DNA of 64,000 nucleotides from Planctomycetaceae bacterium (GTDB lineage: Bacteria; Planctomycetota; Planctomycetia; Pirellulales; Pirellulaceae). The notes under the pieces are model-generated. The model saw only the letters and a program-made list of their open reading frames with translations. It was not told where the DNA came from and searched no databases. Shown here piece by piece: positions 7,718 to 17,747 of this stretch. The stretch spans positions 930,001 to 994,000 of the forward strand of contig JACKHM010000002.1 of NCBI GenBank assembly GCA_020638995.1. Direction: 5' to 3'. Every line of letters begins with the position of its first letter. Within the stretch, counting starts at the first letter, position 1. A program made the position numbers and the translations under genes.

Positions 7718-10700
7718 ATGCGATTTCTACCGTTTTCTTTGCTGCTGCTGATGACCGCACCTCTTGAGGCAGTAGCTCAAGAGTCCACGGCGGTCGCTGA
7801 TTTCGATGAGGCTGCCATCGAGTTTTTCGAGAAAGCCGTTCGTCCACTGTTGGCGAAACGCTGTTACGAGTGCCATAGCTCAGAATCGGATGAGCCGGCG
7901 GGCGGATTACGGCTCGACTCGCGTCAGGCGCTGATCGCGGGTGGTGACACGGGACCAGCCATCGTGCCAAACAAGCCCGCCGACAGTTTGTTGGTGGATG
8001 CGATCAACTACGGCGAGGTCTATGAGATGCCGCCAAAGTCAAAGATGCCCCCGTCCGAAATTGCGGTTCTGGAAAAGTGGATTGAGATGGGAGCGCCATG
8101 GCCGAAGGAAGAAGTTGCGGCGACGCAATCTTCGAAGGTCTTCGATATTTCGGCGCGAAAGGCCGAACATTGGTGTTGGCAACCGGTTCGCGATCCGACA
8201 CCGCCACCGGTGCGAACTCGTGACTGGCCGAAGCAGCCCCTCGACAACTTCATACTAGCAAAGCTCGAAGATGCAGGTATTACGCCTGCCGGTACGACCG
8301 ACAGACGCACGCTCATCCGGCGAGCGTACTTCGATCTGATCGGCCTTCCGCCATCTCCCGCGGAAGTAGATGCTTTTCTGAGCGATGAATCGGAAGATGC
8401 ATTCGAGAGAGTCATTGACGGATTGCTCGATTCGCCTCACTTTGGCGAACGCTGGGCTAGGCACTGGATGGACTTGATGCGCTACGCCGAGACCTACGGG
8501 CACGAGTTCGATTACCCCATTCCCCACGCTTTTAAATATCGCGACTATTTGATTCGTGCGTTCAATGACGATGTCCCTTACGATCGCTTTGTGATGGAGC
8601 ATATCGCAGGCGATCTGCTTCCCTCGCCTCGGCTGCATGATACTGAAGGCTACGACGAGTCAGTCACGGCTACTACTTCGTGGTGGCTCGGCGAGGCGAC
8701 GCACGCTCCAGTCGATGTCTTGGGGGACGAGTCGGGCCGGATCGACAATCAAATCGACGTATTCAGCAAAACGTTCTTAGGATTAACGGTTGCGTGCGCA
8801 CGCTGCCACGACCACAAGTTTGATGCCATTTCGACGACCGATTATTACGCTCTAGCCGGATTCTTGCAGAGCTCGCGTCGCGACGAGGCTTTACTCGATC
8901 CCCACGGCCAAGTTGCCGCTGCGGCATCGCGATTAAACTCGCTTAAACAAGAGGGCGACGCCGTTGTCATGCAGGCGTACGCCAACGGCGACGCGTCTGC
9001 CGAGCGTTTCGCCCAATACTTGCTTGCTGCGCGCGAGGTTGCGTTTGGTAAGCCGAAAGAGACGACGTCGCCATCAGAAGAAGATCGAGATCTGGTCTTT
9101 GAAGACTTCGAATCGGAAACGTACGAGGGTTGGACTACAGAAGGAACGGCGTTCGGAGCCGGCCCCCAAAGTCGGGCGACGACTCCGGGTTATCAAGGTG
9201 ACATCGGAGCCGTGGGAAATCACTGGGTCAATTCGCACAACACAAGAGGCGAGGCCAACGTGGCGCGAGGCGACCAGCATGTTGGGACTTTGACGAGTCG
9301 AGACTTTGTAATTGATCGGCATTTCATCAAATTTCTCATCGGCGGCGGCAATCACAAGGATAAGACCTGCGTCAATCTATTGGTTGGCGGACAGATCGTT
9401 CGCTCGCAGACCGGCTTTAACCAAAACAAAATGCGTCCCGTCCAATTTGATGTGGGCGAATTTCTAGGCAAGCAAGCCAAAATCCAAGTCGTCGATCAGG
9501 AGACCGGGGGATGGGGCAATATCGGTATTGACGAAATTGTTTTTAGCAATGGCAACGCGGTCCATCGTCGTCCAGTCGACGAAGTCGCAACCGAATTCAG
9601 CGTCGACCCAGTGCGGCTCGCTCGTTGGGTCACGGCGCTTTCAAGTGCTGAAGCCCAGGAACCTTCGCACCCGCTCTACGTCTGGTGCCAACTCGCTGAA
9701 TCGATGACTGCTCAGAAGACAGCTGCCTTGCGAGCGCTCGCCGAACGGAGGGCCGAGTCGTCCAGAGCGTTGGACGAGCGTTATCCGTTGTTCACCGGAT
9801 TCGACAACTTAGACGGTTGGTTCGTGACCGGACACGCCTTCGGAGCGGGGCCAACACAACAAGGCGAATGGGACGCCAGCCGCCCCAACCCGACGCGGTT
9901 GCGTCCTGGTGAAGCCAGCAGCAACCGGATCGAAAATCGGCTGCAAGGAACCTTGCGGTCGCCTACGTTTACGCTCGAACATCCAAATATCTACTATCGT
10001 CTCAAGGGAGAAGGCGTGAAGATTCGTCTCGTCCTCGACGGATACTTCATGGACACGTTCAGCGGACTCCTGTTTCGAGGATTCACGTTCGAGGTCAAAT
10101 CTCCTGACAGACTTACTTGGTATCGTCAATCCGACGATGTCGGGCGGTATATCGGACATCGCGGCTACATCGAGATCCTTGACTACGGGGACGGGGCGGT
10201 CGAGATCGACGAAATCCGCTTCTCGGACGATGGCCCGCCGTCAGAACCGATCGATTCGGTCGCCGCAAAAATACTGGCCGACGATGTCATCACGATCGAG
10301 GAATTGGCAAACGCGTATGGCGCCGCCTGGTGCCTTGCAACGTCTGCCGACACAACATCCGACGAGAACGACTCGCCCCGCGCTAGTGACCTCGTAACGC
10401 TTTGGAACTGGGTGGCAAGCAACGATTTGCTGCCCACCAACGCAGAGGTCGCGGAACGACTCGTCACGGCACATACGACGATGCAAAAGGTCGACGTGCC
10501 ATCCGCCGGTCGTGTGCTCGGGTTAACCGACGGAACCGGAGAGAACGGGCACATTTATGTCCGAGGCAATCACCGGACGCCTGGAAAAGAGGTAACGCGA
10601 ACGATGTTGGAAGCACTGCGTTCCAGGCCAGTTGAAATCACTAGCGGCAGCGGTCGCTTGCAGTTAGCTGAGCAGATCGTTGCCCCCGAGAATCCGCTGA

Positions 10701-11530
10701 CGGCTCGGGTGATGGTCAATCGAATCTGGCATCACCTTACCGGTCGTGGCATCGTTGCTTCAACGGATAACTTCGGAGTTCTCGGACAGCCGCCAACTCA
10801 TCCTGACTTGTTGGATCATTTGGCTTCCGGATTTATTCGGGATGGCTGGTCGATCAAGCGATTGATCAAGCAGATTATGTTAAGTACTACTTATCAAATG
10901 GCAAGTACGCCGGACGAAGCAGGAGACACTCGCGATCCAGAAAACCTGCTGTTGCATCGAGCCCGAATTCGCCGGCTACAGGCCGAGGCGATCCGAGATT
11001 CAGTCCTCGCAATTTCCGGCCGCCTCGATCGTACGATGTTTGGGCCGAGTGTTCCTGTTCACATCACACCGTTTATGCAAGGGCGAGGGCGGCCCGGAAA
11101 CGCCGGACCTCTCGACGGCAATGGCCGTAGGAGTCTGTACATCGAAGTTCGCAGGAATTTTCTGTCGCCGATGATGCTCGCATTCGACACTCCGATCCCA
11201 TTTAGCGCGGTGGGAAACCGCAATGCCTCAAATGTACCGGCACAAGCTCTGACCATGATGAACGATCCATTCGTCGTCGAACAAGCAAAGCTGTGGGCGG
11301 ACCGTGTCATAGCCGCAGAAACGACAACCGAATCCCGAATCAACGCAATGTACGTGGACGCATTCGCTCGCCCGCCAAGCCAGAGGGAAACCGACGAAGC
11401 GACCGAGTTCCTTCGGCAGCAGAGTGGGTCACTTGGCTTAACGGAAGTTGCTGCGAACTACGACGAACGAGCCTGGGCGGATCTGTGCCATGTGCTGATC
11501 AATGTTAAAGAGTTTGTATTCCTGAAGTAG
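7718..11530 (+). CDS. Planctomycete cytochrome c protein, PSCyt1-DUF1549-DUF1553 with two insert domains
   Basis: 1270 residues from ATG 7718, chosen because GGAGA precedes it by seven bases and a signal peptide (MRFLPFSLLLLMTAP...) follows at once; the frame is open further upstream. A single c-type haem site, CYECH, is at residues 49-53 (PSCyt1). The DUF1549 region follows (LDNFILAKLEDAGI onward, about 180-400) and DUF1553 forms the C-terminal third (ENPLTARVMVNRIWHHLTG onward). Between them are two related beta-type inserts, at about 460-610 and 690-837, that share a GxAFGAGP motif. DUF1549/DUF1553 proteins are a hallmark of Planctomycetes, usually next to DUF1501 genes as here, and are thought to be periplasmic redox or polysaccharide-degradation factors; the true role is unproven. 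Confidence 0.9.
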   Translation: MRFLPFSLLLLMTAPLEAVAQESTAVADFDEAAIEFFEKAVRPLLAKRCYECHSSESDEPAGGLRLDSRQALIAGGDTGPAIVPNKPADSLLVDAINYGEVYEMPPKSKMPPSEIAVLEKWIEMGAPWPKEEVAATQSSKVFDISARKAEHWCWQPVRDPTPPPVRTRDWPKQPLDNFILAKLEDAGITPAGTTDRRTLIRRAYFDLIGLPPSPAEVDAFLSDESEDAFERVIDGLLDSPHFGERWARHWMDLMRYAETYGHEFDYPIPHAFKYRDYLIRAFNDDVPYDRFVMEHIAGDLLPSPRLHDTEGYDESVTATTSWWLGEATHAPVDVLGDESGRIDNQIDVFSKTFLGLTVACARCHDHKFDAISTTDYYALAGFLQSSRRDEALLDPHGQVAAAASRLNSLKQEGDAVVMQAYANGDASAERFAQYLLAAREVAFGKPKETTSPSEEDRDLVFEDFESETYEGWTTEGTAFGAGPQSRATTPGYQGDIGAVGNHWVNSHNTRGEANVARGDQHVGTLTSRDFVIDRHFIKFLIGGGNHKDKTCVNLLVGGQIVRSQTGFNQNKMRPVQFDVGEFLGKQAKIQVVDQETGGWGNIGIDEIVFSNGNAVHRRPVDEVATEFSVDPVRLARWVTALSSAEAQEPSHPLYVWCQLAESMTAQKTAALRALAERRAESSRALDERYPLFTGFDNLDGWFVTGHAFGAGPTQQGEWDASRPNPTRLRPGEASSNRIENRLQGTLRSPTFTLEHPNIYYRLKGEGVKIRLVLDGYFMDTFSGLLFRGFTFEVKSPDRLTWYRQSDDVGRYIGHRGYIEILDYGDGAVEIDEIRFSDDGPPSEPIDSVAAKILADDVITIEELANAYGAAWCLATSADTTSDENDSPRASDLVTLWNWVASNDLLPTNAEVAERLVTAHTTMQKVDVPSAGRVLGLTDGTGENGHIYVRGNHRTPGKEVTRTMLEALRSRPVEITSGSGRLQLAEQIVAPENPLTARVMVNRIWHHLTGRGIVASTDNFGVLGQPPTHPDLLDHLASGFIRDGWSIKRLIKQIMLSTTYQMASTPDEAGDTRDPENLLLHRARIRRLQAEAIRDSVLAISGRLDRTMFGPSVPVHITPFMQGRGRPGNAGPLDGNGRRSLYIEVRRNFLSPMMLAFDTPIPFSAVGNRNASNVPAQALTMMNDPFVVEQAKLWADRVIAAETTTESRINAMYVDAFARPPSQRETDEATEFLRQQSGSLGLTEVAANYDERAWADLCHVLINVKEFVFLK

Positions 11531-11628
11531 GTCGGAAGCCTCATCCATCTCGCCGCTCGCCGACTGAGGCAAGAGGAATTGGCCTTTGAAAGAGCGCGGC
11601 GTCGCCGCTCGACAAGGATCGCTGATAC

Positions 11629-13074
<1,446 letters not shown>

Positions 13075-13414
13075 CGAAGCAGCCGCAACCACAGTATTCG
13101 AAGCCCCCCAAGGACATAGAGAGCCTTAGTTCAGGCACATCACGTGGCGGGAACGCCCCCGACCTGTTCTTGCACAACCGACATCGAGAATTCATTTAGA
13201 TTTGCAGTAATAGACTGGAAAATCCCTGCCAAAGCTTGCATAATTGCGCAGATCGTTAAAACTCCGCCCTGCGGTCGAAACGTCGTCTGCTCTGAAAGAA
13301 CTTGCTCTTGATCGGGCAGATTGATCGTGTTCAAGTGTGACGATATGAGAGATGCAGAACGGATTCTTGGCCTAGTAATCGAACTCTTCCACTGGCCAAG
13401 TGAGGAGACCCTTG
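13075..13414. other. Intergenic region between DUF1501 and FHA genes
   Basis: 340 bp. A 64-codon minus-strand frame (13140-13334) starts with TTG, has no ribosome site and no recognisable family, so I do not call it. No clear hairpin with a U-tract follows the DUF1501 stop. The FHA promoter must lie here, but I cannot point to a good hexamer pair. Confidence 0.4.
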
Positions 13415-13867
13415 ATGGCTTCGTCGGTCTTTGACCTAGGTGGCGGCAACCAGCAGATCCGGTTCACTCCCGAGATGCTTCAGATGCTGTTTGCACAGCG
13501 GGAATCGCGAGATGACCGCGAAGCCTACCTGCTCATTCGGGACGGTCGACGCTGGGGAGACATGCATCGCCTGCGGCCCGGAACGTCGATCCCGGTTGGT
13601 CGCGTTGCCGCCGATGGAATCATCATTCGCGATGAACGCTGTAGCCGGATTCATTGCGAGTTCTATATGCAGGACCAGGATTGGTATGTGCGAGACCGTG
13701 GTAGCCGAAATGGCACTCGGCTTAACGGCGAGATAATCAACGTCGCACGACCGGTGAAGAACGGCGACATCATTCGGATCGGTCACACCAAGATGATGTT
13801 CACACGCAACCTCTCCGACGTCGTTAACACGGCAGGCAGCGACGACGATTCGACGGGCGACGAATGA
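13415..13867 (+). CDS. FHA-domain protein
   Basis: 150 residues from the ATG at 13415, preceded by GAGGAG at good spacing; a GTG five codons upstream is less likely. An N-terminal helix-rich stretch (FTPEMLQMLFAQRE) leads to a forkhead-associated domain with the expected order of conserved residues: SIPVGR, then CSRIHCEF (Ser-Arg-x-His of the phosphothreonine pocket), then DRGSRNGTRLNG, and GDIIRIGHTKMMF. The C-terminus is acidic. FHA domains bind phosphothreonine peptides and often accompany secretion machines and Ser/Thr kinases. It converges on the pilB/pilC-like operon, so it may be an accessory to that system, but they are not co-transcribed. Confidence 0.88.
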   Translation: MASSVFDLGGGNQQIRFTPEMLQMLFAQRESRDDREAYLLIRDGRRWGDMHRLRPGTSIPVGRVAADGIIIRDERCSRIHCEFYMQDQDWYVRDRGSRNGTRLNGEIINVARPVKNGDIIRIGHTKMMFTRNLSDVVNTAGSDDDSTGDE

Positions 13868-13970
13868 GAACCGCGGTAGCGCTGCGAAGCGAGATGAATC
13901 GCTCACCTCTCGACGGTAATCCCCACCCTCGCCATCACTTTCCCAGCGACGAGTGGCCGGCACGTGGAAC

Positions 13971-15161
13971 TCAGTGACTGCGACTAAGCGTGAAGATCGG
14001 TAGCATCACGGACATGCCGATCCCGCCAACGACCACGCCCATGACGGTGATCATCATCGGTTCCAACATGCTCGTGGCGGTCTTCAGTGCCGTTTCGACT
14101 TCGCCGTCGTAGTAACCGCTGACCTTCTTAAGTACATAATCGAGACGCCCGGTATCTTCGCCGGACCCGATCATCTGTATCAGTGTTTTTGGGAAGAGAT
14201 CGTTCCCGGAAAGCGCCTCGCTGATGCGGCTGCCATTGGTGACATCGTCGAGCGCGTCCTTCCAGGCTTTCTCGTAGAAGTAGTTTCCGGATACCTCCGC
14301 GGACAGTTTCAATGCCTCAAGCACCGAGACACCACTCTGCACCATCGCTCCCAGTGAACGAATGCTGCGGCTGATGCAGACCTTGCGGAACATAGGGCCG
14401 AGAACCGGCATATTGAGCCGCACATAGTCGAGGACCATCCGTCCGATTTCGGTACGCCGACCGTATAAAAATCCGGCGGTCAGCACCAACAGGCCTGCAA
14501 CCCAGGCGTACCAATACTCTCGCATCGCATCGGACAAATGCATCAGGAACACCGTTGTGGACGGCAGCTTGATCCCCTTGCGAGCAAACAGCGGAGTAAA
14601 CTTCGGCATGACAAAGGTCAGCAAGAAAGTCGTTACGCTTATCGCCAGCACGAGCATCACACACGGGTAAGCTAGGGCCGAGCGAACTTTACTCCGACTC
14701 TCCAAGTCCTTCCGCATATAGTCGGCGATATGGTCAAGCATCTCACCGAGCGTCCCGGTCTGCTCACTGGCCTTGATCAAGGCAACGAAGGTCTTGTCGA
14801 AGTACCGCGGGTGGCGAGCAACCGCGGTCGAGAAACATTCGCCTGCCTCCACATCCTTCTTGAGAGCGCTAAGCAACTTGTGGAGTGTGGGATTTTCTTC
14901 TTGTTCTAACAGCCCCTGAAGCGCTGTGGCTAGATTGATTCCCGTATCCACCATGATGGCTAGCTGAGTCGTCGTATAGATGATATCGCTCTTCGACAAT
15001 CGACGCGGAAACAGATTCAGGCCATCGTCTCCTTCGGAGATCTTGATCACCTGGAGGCCATCGCGATGCAACGACTGGATCGCCTCGTCGCGTGTTGCGG
15101 TGTCAATCGAACCATCGTGAGTATGCCCGAGCGGGTCGCGTGCTGTATAGTCAAAGTTCAT
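13971..15161 (-). CDS. pilC: Type IV pilus/type II secretion inner-membrane platform protein (PilC/GspF)
   Basis: 396 residues from ATG 15161, with an excellent TAGGAGG seven bases upstream. It has the two tandem T2SSF domains of the family: the first includes QLAIMVDTGINLATALQGLLEQEENP, and the second KVCISRSIRSLGAMVQSGVSVLEALKLSAE. The hydrophobic segments are at about 170-190 (MLVLAISVTTFLLTFVMPKF), 220-240 (WVAGLLVLTAGFLYG) and the C-terminus (MMITVMGVVVGGIGMSVMLPIF). PilC/GspF forms the membrane platform on which the assembly ATPase acts. Its start is 11 bp after the stop of the ATPase gene, so the two are made together. PilC and GspF cannot be told apart from this sequence alone. Confidence 0.92.
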   Translation of the reverse strand: MNFDYTARDPLGHTHDGSIDTATRDEAIQSLHRDGLQVIKISEGDDGLNLFPRRLSKSDIIYTTTQLAIMVDTGINLATALQGLLEQEENPTLHKLLSALKKDVEAGECFSTAVARHPRYFDKTFVALIKASEQTGTLGEMLDHIADYMRKDLESRSKVRSALAYPCVMLVLAISVTTFLLTFVMPKFTPLFARKGIKLPSTTVFLMHLSDAMREYWYAWVAGLLVLTAGFLYGRRTEIGRMVLDYVRLNMPVLGPMFRKVCISRSIRSLGAMVQSGVSVLEALKLSAEVSGNYFYEKAWKDALDDVTNGSRISEALSGNDLFPKTLIQMIGSGEDTGRLDYVLKKVSGYYDGEVETALKTATSMLEPMMITVMGVVVGGIGMSVMLPIFTLSRSH

Positions 15162-15172
15162 CAATCGGCCTC

Positions 15173-16912
15173 CTACCTGGCGGTTGTTGCGTCATCACTT
15201 GGTTCGGTCGACTCACCTGCGATATGCAAGATCTCCTCGACCGTAGTGATTCCCTCGCGAACTTTGCGGAAACCATCGACCTTGAGAGTAATCATCCCAT
15301 TGTCGACGCCGAGCTTTCTCAGTTCGGAGATGGACGCCTCTCGAACGATGGCGTCGCGTAGAGAATCATCGATAGAGAGAATCTCATGCACACCGATCCG
15401 CCCGGAGAATCCAGTGTTACGGCAACGTCGACACCCCAGGCCCTTGTAAAAACGATCGATATCGATGCCCATCCGCTCAAGGACTTTTCGAAGTGCGCGG
15501 GGCGGATCAAACTCTTCACGGCACTTGGGACAAATTCGCCTTACTAGCCTTTGCGCCAGCACCATGTTTAGGGCCGCACTGATCAGGTAAGGCTCGACGC
15601 CCATGTTTACCAATCGCGTAATCGCACTGGCAGCGTCGTTGGTATGTAGCGTGCTAAATACAAGGTGCCCTGTTAGTGCGGCTTGAATCGCGGTACGAGC
15701 GGTCTCGTCATCTCGAATTTCGCCGACCATGATCACATCGGGATCTTGCCGCAACAACGTACGTAGCGCCTTCGAGAAAGTCAGACCAACGCGTTCCGAC
15801 ACTTGAAATTGATTGATCAGCGGCAAGTGATATTCGATGGGATCTTCGACCGTGCAAACATTGTTCGACATCGACGCTATTTGATTCAGAGCACCATACA
15901 ACGTGGTCGATTTTCCGCTGCCCGTCGGCCCTGTCACCAGGACAATTCCATTAGGTGCTCGGATATGGCTTTGAAAACCAGATAGCACTTCTTCCGTAAA
16001 GCCGAGGTCCGCAAGATTCAGCGATACATTTCGCGTATCGAGGACGCGAATAACTGTTTTTTCACCTCGACTGCCGGGAAACGTGCTCACGCGCAGATCG
16101 ATCTTACGGCCGTCGAGCATGACGTGTACGCGTCCATCCTGGGGCAGGCGACGCTCGCTAATGTCCAGCGCCGCCATAATCTTGATACGGCTTGTAACGG
16201 CTGGCAACAGATGCTGGGGCACTTCCAATGCTTTGTACAGTTTGCCGTCGATGCGATTGCGAACCCGGAGGCAACGTTCAGCCGGCTCGATGTGAATATC
16301 GCTCGCACCTTCCTTCACCGCCGTGTAAATCACGTAGTTCACAAGTCGAATCACCGGCGACTGGCCGGCGACTTCTTCGATGTCCCCGATGTCGTCAATC
16401 GCATTCTCGATGAGCGTGACTTCTGTCTGATCTGAATCCTCGATAATGTCGTCGATTACGAACACTTTCGAATCCGGAAGACTCGTAATCATCCGGCGAA
16501 TGTCTTTCGTCGACGCTGCGACGATCTGAACCTCTTTGTTTGTCTGACTTCGCAACTCGTCAATCAAAAACAAATTCGACGGCTCACTCACAGCCACGGT
16601 CAGCACGTCGCGGATGCAGAATAGCGGAAAGACAAGATGCCTTTCGATGTAATCGCGGGGAAGGATGTCCGTGACCTTCGGGTCACACAGCCGAGCTTCG
16701 AGCTTGGCGTATGGAACTCCGTAACCATGGGCAAGGCACTCAACAACTTGATCTTCTGTGCAGTAATCGAGATCAACGACGATTTCACCCAGCAGCTTGC
16801 TTTTGCCAGACTGGTGTTGATGTGCGAGCGCGGCCTGAATTTGGTCGACGGTTAGGAAACCGCGTTCGACGAGGATGTTTCCGAGACGGATTGGTGCATC
16901 GAGGACAGGCAT
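15173..16912 (-). CDS. pilB: Type IV pilus/type II secretion assembly ATPase (PilB/GspE)
   Basis: 579 residues. The N-terminal MshEN-type domain (LGNILVERGFLTVDQIQAAL...) is followed by the secretion ATPase core: Walker A GPTGSGKST at 328-336, the Asp box (TVEDPIEY), Walker B DPDVIMVGEIRDDET at about 391-403, the His box TGHLVFSTLHTNDA, and four zinc-binding cysteines at 461, 464, 494 and 497 (CPKC and CRRC). All catalytic residues are intact, unlike the paralogue at 49725-51059. It drives extrusion of pilins or pseudopilins together with the PilC-like protein next to it. It lies at the end of a histidine kinase-CheY-STAS gene series, suggesting the motor is under signal control. Confidence 0.93.
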   Translation of the reverse strand: MPVLDAPIRLGNILVERGFLTVDQIQAALAHQHQSGKSKLLGEIVVDLDYCTEDQVVECLAHGYGVPYAKLEARLCDPKVTDILPRDYIERHLVFPLFCIRDVLTVAVSEPSNLFLIDELRSQTNKEVQIVAASTKDIRRMITSLPDSKVFVIDDIIEDSDQTEVTLIENAIDDIGDIEEVAGQSPVIRLVNYVIYTAVKEGASDIHIEPAERCLRVRNRIDGKLYKALEVPQHLLPAVTSRIKIMAALDISERRLPQDGRVHVMLDGRKIDLRVSTFPGSRGEKTVIRVLDTRNVSLNLADLGFTEEVLSGFQSHIRAPNGIVLVTGPTGSGKSTTLYGALNQIASMSNNVCTVEDPIEYHLPLINQFQVSERVGLTFSKALRTLLRQDPDVIMVGEIRDDETARTAIQAALTGHLVFSTLHTNDAASAITRLVNMGVEPYLISAALNMVLAQRLVRRICPKCREEFDPPRALRKVLERMGIDIDRFYKGLGCRRCRNTGFSGRIGVHEILSIDDSLRDAIVREASISELRKLGVDNGMITLKVDGFRKVREGITTVEEILHIAGESTEPSDDATTAR

Positions 16913-16939
16913 ACTACGATTCGCTGGCCCTTTAGCCGG

Positions 16940-17266
16940 TTACACAAAACTCTTGACCGCATCAATCACACTGTCAAATACTTCTAAGCGTTGGTTCAAA
17001 CGCGTGATTTCAAGTATTTTCCGGTTCACGTTGTTACTGCTGATAATCTTCAAGTCGCCGTCGCTCTCGCGCAAATCGTCTTGTGCATCGAGCAAGCACC
17101 CAAGTCCGCAGCTGTCGAACGATTCGGTTCCATCCAAGTCGACCACCACTTTGCGCTGATCGAGCGAGATGACGAAGTCCCTAAACTGAGTCGATACGTC
17201 ATCGCCAAGCTCTTCTGGCGCATGAACTATAACAACGTCGCCAAAGACTTCGGTCGGCATCTTCAT
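16940..17266 (-). CDS. STAS-domain protein with Cys at the phospho-Ser position
   Basis: About 108 residues from ATG 17266, which has AAGG nine bases upstream; a GTG at 17275 that overlaps the preceding stop as GTGA is an alternative. The fold signature is that of anti-sigma factor antagonists (SpoIIAA-like): KVVVDLDGTESFDSCGLG followed by a helix and a beta strand. In classical members the loop reads D-S-S-G and the second Ser is phosphorylated by a kinase such as SpoIIAB. Here it is D51-S52-C53-G, so phosphorylation at the usual residue would be impossible, though S52 remains. It lies 5 bp after the CheY-like gene and 27 bp before pilB, so it probably relays a signal within this operon. Confidence 0.85.
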   Translation of the reverse strand: MKMPTEVFGDVVIVHAPEELGDDVSTQFRDFVISLDQRKVVVDLDGTESFDSCGLGCLLDAQDDLRESDGDLKIISSNNVNRKILEITRLNQRLEVFDSVIDAVKSFV

Positions 17267-17271
17267 GAACT

Positions 17272-17679
17272 TCACCCTTGCGAGGACGCATAGACTTCTT
17301 GACGACTTTGGTAATCTTCGAGCGACATTTGAACGAGCTTGCAGAGTTCACGCGGACTGAAAGGCTTTGAGACCAGCCGAAACACGTTTAGCGTCTCGAA
17401 TACTTCATCATGTGCCAGTTCAAATCCTTTGGCAGTGAGAAGTATTACGGGCAAATCGGCTGTGGCCTCGTTGGCGCGGATGTGCTCGATCAACTCGATG
17501 CCGGTCATTCGAGGCATCTGCAAATCCGTGACGAGAACATCGGGACGATCCTCAAGGATCATTTCCCAGGCCTCTTGACCGTCTTCGGCACAAAGCACTT
17601 CGTACTCGCGTTTCAACTTAAACTCAGCCGCCCGCCGAATATGCAATTCATCATCCGCCAAGAGAATTCGGAAACTCAT
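17272..17679 (-). CDS. Single-domain CheY-like response regulator
   Basis: 135 residues from ATG 17679 (MSFRILLADDE), where receiver-domain homology begins; the frame is open upstream to 17754, but that would overlap the kinase stop. Conserved receiver residues are all present: the acidic pair DD at 9-10, the phospho-acceptor D52 in VTDLQMP, T82 in LLTAK, and K105 in VSKPFS. There is no output domain, so it must act by protein contact. It sits 68 bp after the histidine kinase and just before the STAS gene; the simple reading is kinase to regulator to STAS/motor, which is inference from order. Confidence 0.9.
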   Translation of the reverse strand: MSFRILLADDELHIRRAAEFKLKREYEVLCAEDGQEAWEMILEDRPDVLVTDLQMPRMTGIELIEHIRANEATADLPVILLTAKGFELAHDEVFETLNVFRLVSKPFSPRELCKLVQMSLEDYQSRQEVYASSQG

Positions 17680-17747
17680 CGTTCGCGCCCCGTTAGCAAG
17701 AAGTTTGTGTTGTGTCGTCCCGATCGTTGCGTCTTTACACCGTCGCG

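Noticed and set aside
13140..13334. 64-codon minus-strand open frame between DUF1501 and FHA genes
   Set aside because: TTG start, no ribosome site, no family; not better than random.
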